Assembly: GCA_019894735.1 (NCBI GenBank)
Contig: JAGXOB010000055.1
Location: 1,887-13,841 of the forward strand
Direction of reading: 5' to 3'
Length of the DNA stretch: 11,955 nucleotides
Source of the DNA: Promethearchaeota archaeon
GTDB taxonomy: Archaea; Asgardarchaeota; Lokiarchaeia; Sigynarchaeales; SOKP01
In this document: piece by piece, positions 6,752 to 11,955 of the stretch
Numbering within the stretch: position 1 is the stretch's first letter
How the letters are laid out: each line of letters starts with the position of its first letter
The notes under the pieces: model-generated
The model's input: the letters and a program-made list of their open reading frames with translations, nothing else
Told to the model about the DNA's origin: nothing
The model's database searches: none
Translations under genes and position numbers: made by a program

Positions 6752-8239
6752 CTCATTAATATTATAAATGATTCTTTTTAATACCTCGTAAAGTACTCCG
6801 ACATCATTAATCTTTAATTTTTCATTAGGGGAATGCAACGCTTCCACTGTTGGACCAAGCGACACCATTTGAAGGCCAGAGACTTTTGTGCTAATCATGC
6901 CTGTCTCTAAACCACCGTGTACAATGTTAGTTTTTACAGGTTTTTTCACCGCTTCTTCGTATTCTCTCTTTACATACTTTAAAAACTTAGAATCTAAGTC
7001 AGGCAACCATTCTGGCAATACAGGCCTTAAAAATACTTCCCAATCTCCTAATAATCCTAATTGTTGCATAGAAACACAAAATGAATTCAATTCGCCTCTA
7101 ATTATACTACGAGGATATAACCAAATAATTTCACTATCTTTTTCAGTATCAACAATTGCAAAATTGTTGGAGGTTTCTACAAATCCTTCGTAAATGTGAG
7201 ACATTTTAAGAACACCGTGAGGGATGTTATTAGCAGTAGAAAGCAAAATGGTTGATTCCTCAATTGACAAGTAGTTTTCAGCTAAAGCTTCTTTATATTC
7301 AACATTGATATTTGGTTCAAATTCTTTATAATATTGATAAATTGATGTGATTTCTCCGTTTATTAAATCTTCAAGCTCCTTTTTATCCTTTGCTTTGAAT
7401 CCAAATTGTATAATTGATTTAGCGGGAATGACATTCGCTTTAGTGCCACCTTGCCATTTACACACATATATTTTCATTTCTTGGGATATTTTTGAGATAA
7501 TTCTACTCGCTATTTTGTTGGCATTAGCTCTAGGTAAGTCAATATCCTCTCCGGAATGTCCACTTAATAATCCACGTACAGAGAGTTCAAAGAATTCCAA
7601 ACCATCGTCTTCTTTATATTCTATCCAATTAAATTTTTTTGAAAACCTTACTCTTCTTCCACAAACAGAACCAACTACGATATCCCCTAGTGGACCGCCA
7701 TCTAAATTAATCAATAATTTACTTTCTATTTCAAGTGTTGAAGGATCCAACAATGTTGCTCCATCAAACCCATCTTCCTCATTTACCGTGAAGAGAACTT
7801 CAATTGGACCATGGGTTTCTATTGAGGGATCAATTAAAATAGCTAAAGCGCAAGCAACACCTATTCCATCATCAGCACCTAGTGTAGTTCCATCAGCATC
7901 CAACCATTCTTTATTATCTTGAATTCTTAGAGGGATTCCAGAGTTCATAAAATCAAATCCTTCAGGTCTATCAGTTTCACAAACCATATCCATGTGCGCT
8001 TGAAGTACTATTGAGGGTGCTAATTCCATTCCTTTTGTAGCAGTTTTTTTAATTAAAATGTTGCCAACAGAATCTTGATTGATACGAAATTCTAAACCTT
8101 TTAACTTAGCTTGCTCCTTTAACCAAGATTTAATTTTATTTCGGATCATTTCTTCATGTTTCGAAGGTCGAGGTGTCCTAGAAATTACATTCTCGAATAT
8201 TTTCCAGACGATTTTGGGTTCTAAATTTTCCAACACCAT
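6737..8239 (-). CDS. pepD: Cytosolic M20-family dipeptidase (PepD/aminoacyl-histidine dipeptidase type)
   Basis: A zinc metallopeptidase that releases amino acids from dipeptides in the cytoplasm, supporting peptide use as a nutrient. The 500-residue length fits PepD (about 485). Visible motifs: QAHMDMVCE (His82 metal ligand, Asp84), TTLGADDGIG (Asp123 bridging metal), NEEDGFDGA (Glu154 catalytic and Glu155 metal), NLDGG (Asp180), the lid-domain SGHSGEDI (His228) and EALHSPNEK (His469). All expected ligands are therefore present. The canonical NTDSEE-type segment after the fourth ligand strand is shortened to NLDGGPLG, a minor variation. There is no signal peptide. The gene is divergent from the EamA transporter and converges tail to tail with the HAD gene, leaving only 15 bases between their stops. 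The function call is firm at family level; dipeptide preference is unknown. Confidence 0.94.
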   Translation of the reverse strand: MVLENLEPKIVWKIFENVISRTPRPSKHEEMIRNKIKSWLKEQAKLKGLEFRINQDSVGNILIKKTATKGMELAPSIVLQAHMDMVCETDRPEGFDFMNSGIPLRIQDNKEWLDADGTTLGADDGIGVACALAILIDPSIETHGPIEVLFTVNEEDGFDGATLLDPSTLEIESKLLINLDGGPLGDIVVGSVCGRRVRFSKKFNWIEYKEDDGLEFFELSVRGLLSGHSGEDIDLPRANANKIASRIISKISQEMKIYVCKWQGGTKANVIPAKSIIQFGFKAKDKKELEDLINGEITSIYQYYKEFEPNINVEYKEALAENYLSIEESTILLSTANNIPHGVLKMSHIYEGFVETSNNFAIVDTEKDSEIIWLYPRSIIRGELNSFCVSMQQLGLLGDWEVFLRPVLPEWLPDLDSKFLKYVKREYEEAVKKPVKTNIVHGGLETGMISTKVSGLQMVSLGPTVEALHSPNEKLKINDVGVLYEVLKRIIYNINELKKD

Positions 8240-8312
8240 AAATTATATTTTGGTCTATTGCTATTTAATCTTACAATTTGAAACCTCTTCTAGCACCAAA
8301 CTTAATTACTAA

Positions 8313-8325
8313 TTATACTATTTTT
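8313..8325 (+). promoter_or_regulatory. Possible TATA element for the EamA gene in the 130-base divergent region
   Basis: The stretch 8240-8369 between the divergent PepD and EamA genes has no coding potential and must contain both promoters. TTATACTATTTTT is about 50 bases before the EamA ATG and would imply a leader of roughly 25-30 bases. A second A/T box (8345-8355) is too close to the ATG for standard archaeal spacing. For PepD no clear box stands out. Confidence 0.25.
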
Positions 8326-8369
8326 AGAGCAAAATCTTTTTTCATTTTAAATATTCTTTTTAGTCAAAC

Positions 8370-9341
8370 ATGCTACTTACTTATTTCTTGCTTTTTGTGA
8401 TGATTTTTTTCTGGGGCTTTTCATTTATAGTTGTTGATATAGCTATGGATTTCGTTACACCGCTTTCGATCGCGTTGTACCGGTTAATAGTTGCTGCTAT
8501 TTCACTGATTATAATTGATTTGTATCTTAGAAGGAAAACTAACAAAAAGTGTGCCTTAAATTCTGACAAAATCATCAAAAAAAGATCTGATAGGAATTAC
8601 TGGCTCTATATAGTGTTAGCGAGCTTATCTGGAGTTTCATTATACCTTTTTGTTATTTATTCGGCTATTTCCTTGATTGGTCCATCGTTACCCGTACTTG
8701 TAGATTGTCTAATCAACCCTATTCTTATTACATTACTTTCACTTGCTATATTCAAAGAAAAATTGAGTAAAAATAAAATAATTGGTTTCATTATTGCTTC
8801 TTTTGGGGCATACTTATTAATTACGGGAGGTGACATAAAAGCGCTTCAACCAAATTCACCTAATTTCTTAGGATATATCCTAGCTCTTTTAGCTCCTCTG
8901 ATGTGGTCATTTTATACCATTGCTATAAAAAAATTGAAGCAATTTGACAACTCCAGAACTGACATTCAAAATTTAAAGAATATTTCAATCTTGGGAGGTA
9001 TTGTGTTCTTATTACTCAATATAATTACTGGACAACTTAATATCTTTCTAAATAACTTTTTAAATCCTATTGTTTTTATTTGTGCTATATATTTAGGTTT
9101 GGGGGCTTTTGTTGTTGGATATTATATTTGGAGTTATTCTCTTAAAAAGTTGAGGTCTTCAAGCGTTGCATCATTTCTGTATTTGCAACCATTTTTAACT
9201 CTGATTTTATCCATAATTTTTCAGCGAAACGATGTTATAGGTTTGTGGAACATTATTGGTGGCATAATTGTTATGGTAGCTTTAGCTATTATAAATTATA
9301 AAAAACAGGAATTGGCCACCCTTAACACCTCAAAAGCATAA
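8370..9341 (+). CDS. EamA-type (DMT superfamily) ten-helix transporter
   Basis: A 323-residue inner-membrane permease of the drug/metabolite transporter superfamily, made of two five-helix EamA repeats (about 4-152 and 167-309). Ten hydrophobic segments are visible, near 3-23, 32-50, 78-98, 104-125, 135-152, 165-184, 203-221, 231-251, 263-284 and 289-308. Family signatures include FFWGFSFI (13-20), ALYRLIVAA near the second helix, and FKEKLSKNKIIG (128-139) followed by GAYLLITGG, the usual end of the first repeat. Relatives export amino acids or other small metabolites, but substrate cannot be read from sequence. A charged loop (about 53-77) separates helices 2 and 3 and is longer than usual. 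It is divergent from the dipeptidase gene, so export of excess amino acids after peptide breakdown is an attractive but unproven link. Confidence 0.92.
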   Translation: MLLTYFLLFVMIFFWGFSFIVVDIAMDFVTPLSIALYRLIVAAISLIIIDLYLRRKTNKKCALNSDKIIKKRSDRNYWLYIVLASLSGVSLYLFVIYSAISLIGPSLPVLVDCLINPILITLLSLAIFKEKLSKNKIIGFIIASFGAYLLITGGDIKALQPNSPNFLGYILALLAPLMWSFYTIAIKKLKQFDNSRTDIQNLKNISILGGIVFLLLNIITGQLNIFLNNFLNPIVFICAIYLGLGAFVVGYYIWSYSLKKLRSSSVASFLYLQPFLTLILSIIFQRNDVIGLWNIIGGIIVMVALAIINYKKQELATLNTSKA

Positions 9342-9365
9342 GTTATAAACAATTCCAGAGTCTCA

Positions 9366-9372
9366 TTTTTTT
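9366..9372 (+). terminator. T-run terminator after the EamA gene
   Basis: Seven consecutive T begin 24 bases after the EamA stop codon on the coding strand. Archaeal RNA polymerase terminates at such runs without needing a hairpin. A second run of nine T (9453-9461) could act as a backup. Confidence 0.45.
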
Positions 9373-9574
9373 ATCCGCAGCCTCCCATCAACAAATTTTT
9401 CCATCGGTGTTTTTATTAGATCAAACATGTTTTCTTATACTTCTTTGATAGATTTTTTTTTGTAAATGAATTATTATCGAAACAGAATTTTACATTATTA
9501 AAAATATCAACTATTCTAATTTCATTATTTTCTAAAGAAAGAATATATTTAATGTAGGAAACTTGATTCTTGAA

Positions 9575-9583
9575 TATATAAAT
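9575..9583 (+). promoter_or_regulatory. TATA-like box for the duplicated-repeat protein gene
   Basis: TATATAAAT is centred about 34 bases before the ATG at 9613, predicting a transcript start near 9605 and a leader of under ten bases. A GTGAT element (9605-9609) just before the ATG partly matches the archaeal anti-Shine-Dalgarno but is too close to be a confident ribosome binding site. Confidence 0.42.
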
Positions 9584-9612
9584 TATATTGAAAACCTAAG
9601 AAGTGTGATTAA

Positions 9613-10419
9613 ATGTCTAAAGATATAAATGAAAAAATTTTCCAAACTTTTAAAGAATCTATGGAAGAAATGAACAAAGATCTCGAATATTTTGCTAAAA
9701 AAATGGAAACACATAAGGAACTTGCTGAAGCTATGGGTGATTACATGAAAGATCTTAATGAAATGGATATTGACATTTGGGGGACACAGGAAAGTGATGA
9801 TCAGACAAAAATTACCAATACTCAGATTGAAGCTATTAATAAATTCGAAAAACAAATTCCATTAATCGGAAAGACGATTAAAGGTGCCAATATCTCTGAT
9901 AAAGAAAGGAAAAAAAGTTTTTTGAATAACCTAAATGTGCTAAAAAAAGATATTAAGAATTTGAATAAAATACCAAAGGATATGGATATAAATGCGTTAG
10001 TTCAAAAGGTTTTAAAGGACTCTTATGATGAAACGGCAGAAGATCTTCACAATTATGCTGAAAAAGTAAAATCTTATAACGAAGCAAAAAAAAATATTCG
10101 GGAATATATGAATGATAATAGAGAAGCAATAAGTGACTTTATGAATTCGATGGAAGGTGGAGACCTTACAAAGATTTCAACGAAACAAATTGAAATTGTT
10201 AATAATTTCGAAAAAGAAGTTTCGTCAATAGAAAAAGCTATTAAAGGCGTTAAAGTTTCTAATAAACCAAAAGTAAAACAAAATTTAAAGGATATAAAAG
10301 CTATAAAGAAGAACATTAATAATAGGAAGTTAGAAATTAAAATCGCAAACCCAAACATCTCAACATTCAAATTAACTCCGATTCAAAAGCTAAAATATCT
10401 TAATAAAAAGAATAATTAA
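9613..10419 (+). CDS. Unrecognised helical charged protein with two tandem 121-residue units
   Basis: A 268-residue soluble protein that I cannot assign to a family. It is rich in Lys, Glu, Asp and Asn, has no signal peptide, membrane segment or cysteine, and its heptad-like hydrophobic spacing suggests long helices or coiled coils. The N-terminal part is acidic; the last 35 residues are basic and include KIANPNISTFKLTPIQ. The two halves align without gaps at an offset of exactly 121 residues (about 13-118 with 134-239), with 38 identities in 106 positions by hand count. The best block is TKIT..QIEAINKFEK..IGK.IKG (65-91) against TKIS..QIEIVNNFEK..IEK.IKG (186-212). It has its own likely promoter, stands apart from the EamA gene and converges with the AbfD-like gene. 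A structural or scaffolding role is possible but nothing shows it. Confidence 0.8.
   Translation: MSKDINEKIFQTFKESMEEMNKDLEYFAKKMETHKELAEAMGDYMKDLNEMDIDIWGTQESDDQTKITNTQIEAINKFEKQIPLIGKTIKGANISDKERKKSFLNNLNVLKKDIKNLNKIPKDMDINALVQKVLKDSYDETAEDLHNYAEKVKSYNEAKKNIREYMNDNREAISDFMNSMEGGDLTKISTKQIEIVNNFEKEVSSIEKAIKGVKVSNKPKVKQNLKDIKAIKKNINNRKLEIKIANPNISTFKLTPIQKLKYLNKKNN
9649..10329 (+). repeat. Internal tandem duplication inside the unknown helical protein gene
   Basis: Unit A (9649-9966) and unit B (10012-10329) encode related sequences at a fixed offset of 363 bases with no gaps. Identity is about 36% at protein level, and the DNA is clearly diverged, so the duplication is old and kept under selection for protein sequence rather than being a recent repeat. 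Confidence 0.75.
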
Positions 10420-10454
10420 GATTTAAAAACCAATTCAAAAGAAAAATAATTATT
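10411..10454. repeat. 8-bp inverted repeat spanning both stop codons of a convergent pair
   Basis: AATAATTA (10411-10418) and TAATTATT (10447-10454) are exact reverse complements with a 28-base spacer. The left arm includes most of the TAA of the plus-strand gene and the right arm contains the minus-strand TAA (10450-10452). All bases are A/T, so chance is a real alternative. It may mark the shared 3' end of the two transcripts. Confidence 0.28.
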
Positions 10455-11955
10455 TCTCTAATTTTTTCCCTTGCATAGATTTTCTGAATTTCTCGAGTTG
10501 TTTTCTAGGTGTAACAGTTGGTCTTTCGTATCTTTTCAATCTAGGTTTTATCCCAAAGAGGTATTTTGAGATATTTTTTAACTTTTCAATATCGTACCGC
10601 ATCATCATAGTAATTGTCTCCATCGAAGGACTTCCTCCGCCGTGTAATCCCGCAACTTGCATAAGACCGCCGATTTCTGAAACGGCAAAAGCTTCTATAC
10701 CTTTAAAGCACCGTAAAACATTTTCGGGTTTTACTCTTGGATTTCTCTGCAAATACTTCATAGCGAGTGGTCCAACATCTTCAGAAAAGAACGAATCTTC
10801 AAAAGGTAAAGTCGCAATTAAACCACCTGAAAGGTCTGCTAAAATTTTATATTCTTCGTAAATCATTTCACCAGCAAGTCTTCTTCCAGCATTAGTTAAA
10901 ATTTCATCTGGAACTTGAGTGCCTGAAGGGGCTTTTTCAGAATGTTTCGCACTAGATTCTCCGGCTGCAAAAACAAGCTCTGCTGTTCCTATTAGATGAG
11001 AAAGTTTATCCTGAACATGGGATGTTTTTTCAATGCCGTTGTATTCTGCAACTAAAGCTGCAGCGCTAGCTATTACTTCCGTCACTGCAGGTTTGCAACC
11101 TGTGTAACTGTGGCGATGATAATGAGCAAACATCAACGCTAAAAAGCCAGCATATGCGGTTTGTCTAGGATCTCCGTGACCATTTAAAAACACTCTTTCG
11201 TTGGGAACAAAAACATCATCAAAAATAATGAATGCTTCAGCGTCTCCAAAATTCGAAGTAGGTGAGTCTAAATGCTTAACTGATCTAAAACTGGCAGGTC
11301 GAGCTAATATTTTAACTCCATCCCAATCGGCCGGTAAGGCAAAAGCTACAGCGTAATCCTTATCTTCTGGTCCCATATATCTACAAGGAAGCACAATCAT
11401 CTCGTCTGCGTATGGTGTGTTGGTTATATTTATTTTACACCCTCTAACAACGATTCCATCATCTCTAGTTTCAATGACTCTCAGGTATTGATCTGGATCT
11501 TCTTGTTCATGCGGCCTCTTCAATCGATCTCCTTTAGGATCTGTTTGAGCTGCGCTAGCTACTAAATCGTTCTCTTGAAAGAACTCTAAATATTTTTTAA
11601 ATCTTTCATAATGATCGGTTCCTAAAGCTTGATCTAGCTCGTAGGTAATTACCGAAAGAGCGTTCGTAGCATCGCAACCCATACAACGCTGGATACAACC
11701 ACCAACACGATGACATAGTAATCGAGTCATCAACTGCTTTTTTAAGAGGTCGTCTTCGCTCTGATGGATGTGAGTAAACCTATTTATCTTTTTTCCAGTT
11801 AAATGAGAGTTTACTACACATAGATCCTCGTATTCTTCGTCATGGGCACAATCAAAGGTGACTTTCACGATATTCATTCCTCCTCGTAACCTGGGGTCGT
11901 CTCGACCTACTATTTCGTCACCAATATAGATATTCGGTTTCATTTTTAAAAGTCT
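10450..11955 (-). CDS. AbfD/HpaB-family flavin-[4Fe-4S] protein (4-hydroxybutyryl-CoA dehydratase-like), 5' end beyond the window
   Basis: Related to 4-hydroxybutyryl-CoA dehydratase, which converts 4-hydroxybutyryl-CoA to crotonyl-CoA using FAD and a [4Fe-4S] cluster. The frame has an ATG at 11943 but stays open to the right edge, encoding RLLK before it. Those residues align with the family's N-terminal helix, so the true start is probably outside. Numbering from that Met, the four cluster ligands are kept with family spacing: Cys83, Cys87, His276 and Cys283. Other active-site equivalents present are Gln85, Thr174, Glu236, Tyr280 and Lys284. The position of catalytic Glu455 is Ala431, just before LHGGGSP. 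The loop between Glu236 and His276 is five residues longer than in the Clostridium enzyme, and a basic tail follows residue 460. Family membership is certain; the classic dehydratase reaction is doubtful. Confidence 0.9.
   Translation of the reverse strand, partial: RLLKMKPNIYIGDEIVGRDDPRLRGGMNIVKVTFDCAHDEEYEDLCVVNSHLTGKKINRFTHIHQSEDDLLKKQLMTRLLCHRVGGCIQRCMGCDATNALSVITYELDQALGTDHYERFKKYLEFFQENDLVASAAQTDPKGDRLKRPHEQEDPDQYLRVIETRDDGIVVRGCKINITNTPYADEMIVLPCRYMGPEDKDYAVAFALPADWDGVKILARPASFRSVKHLDSPTSNFGDAEAFIIFDDVFVPNERVFLNGHGDPRQTAYAGFLALMFAHYHRHSYTGCKPAVTEVIASAAALVAEYNGIEKTSHVQDKLSHLIGTAELVFAAGESSAKHSEKAPSGTQVPDEILTNAGRRLAGEMIYEEYKILADLSGGLIATLPFEDSFFSEDVGPLAMKYLQRNPRVKPENVLRCFKGIEAFAVSEIGGLMQVAGLHGGGSPSMETITMMMRYDIEKLKNISKYLFGIKPRLKRYERPTVTPRKQLEKFRKSMQGKKLEK

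Larger units (their letters stand above)
9342..9612. other. 271-base intergenic region with no convincing gene
   Basis: After the EamA stop the region holds two T-runs (9366-9372 and 9453-9461), then A/T-rich sequence with a TATA-like block near 9575 that probably serves the next gene. The patch 9374-9410 is more GC-rich than its surroundings. On the minus strand it lies within a 21-codon reading frame (9363-9428) that I do not accept as a gene without support. No tRNA or other structured RNA signature is visible on either strand. Confidence 0.5.

Noticed and set aside
7347..7922. Plus-strand 191-codon reading frame opposite the dipeptidase.
   Set aside because: It is antisense to conserved PepD catalytic regions and is rich in Ser/Pro, as expected of a shadow frame.
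9363..9428. A 21-codon minus-strand reading frame (starts MFDLIKTPMEK) in the EamA downstream region, more GC-rich than its surroundings.
   Set aside because: No ribosome binding site or family match, an in-frame stop lies just upstream, and it overlaps the likely EamA terminator; short frames like this occur by chance.
9342..9612. Possible tRNA or small structured RNA in the longest intergenic gap.
   Set aside because: No T-loop consensus, acceptor-stem pairing or GC-rich stem set is visible on either strand.
1..11955. Mobile element, CRISPR array, defence system or integrated phage.
   Set aside because: No transposase, integrase, regularly spaced repeats, toxin-antitoxin pair, nuclease-helicase set or terminal repeats were seen.

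Overview
The window is very AT-rich (roughly 30% GC by eye) and tightly packed with protein genes on both strands. It contains no rRNA, tRNA, CRISPR array or transposase that I can recognise. Starts mostly lack strong Shine-Dalgarno sequences. Several have A/T boxes 25-35 bases upstream, which fits archaeal TATA/TFB promoters with short or absent leaders. That, the gene mix (archaeal-looking small membrane proteins, a 4-hydroxybutyryl-CoA dehydratase relative, a PLP enzyme with a 'two-CW' cysteine tail) and the base composition suggest a mesophilic, fermentative archaeon, perhaps an Asgard/Lokiarchaeia-like lineage. This assignment is inference: no phylogenetic marker gene is present.

Layout. 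1-167: edge sequence, with at most the tail of an unseen gene. 168-2531 (+): a complete GH94 disaccharide phosphorylase, alone, with no sugar transporter beside it. 2620-2913 (-): a small membrane protein. 3113-4679 (+): a DUF998 membrane protein followed 19 bases later by an MBL-fold hydrolase with a C-terminal winged-helix-like region. 4731-6721 (+): an ACC-deaminase/D-cysteine-desulfhydrase-type PLP enzyme with a cysteine-rich tail, tightly coupled to a HAD hydrolase that must start at TTG. 6737-8239 (-): a PepD/M20 dipeptidase, divergent from an EamA/DMT exporter (8370-9341, +). 9613-10419 (+): an unrecognised charged helical protein built from two tandem 121-residue units. 10450-11955 (-): an AbfD/HpaB-family flavin-[4Fe-4S] protein that runs off the right edge.

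How the genes fit together. The strongest links are positional: DUF998 with MBL, and the PLP enzyme with HAD. Peptide hydrolysis (PepD), amino-acid or metabolite export (EamA), PLP amino-acid degradation and a 4-hydroxybutyryl-CoA-dehydratase-like enzyme are compatible with amino-acid fermentation, but nothing proves a shared pathway. I see no defence island or mobile element. The items most worth a second look are the internally duplicated unknown protein, the dehydratase homologue that keeps its Fe-S ligands but has lost the equivalent of catalytic Glu455, the degenerate two-CW tail on the PLP enzyme, and the inverted repeats at all three convergent gene junctions.
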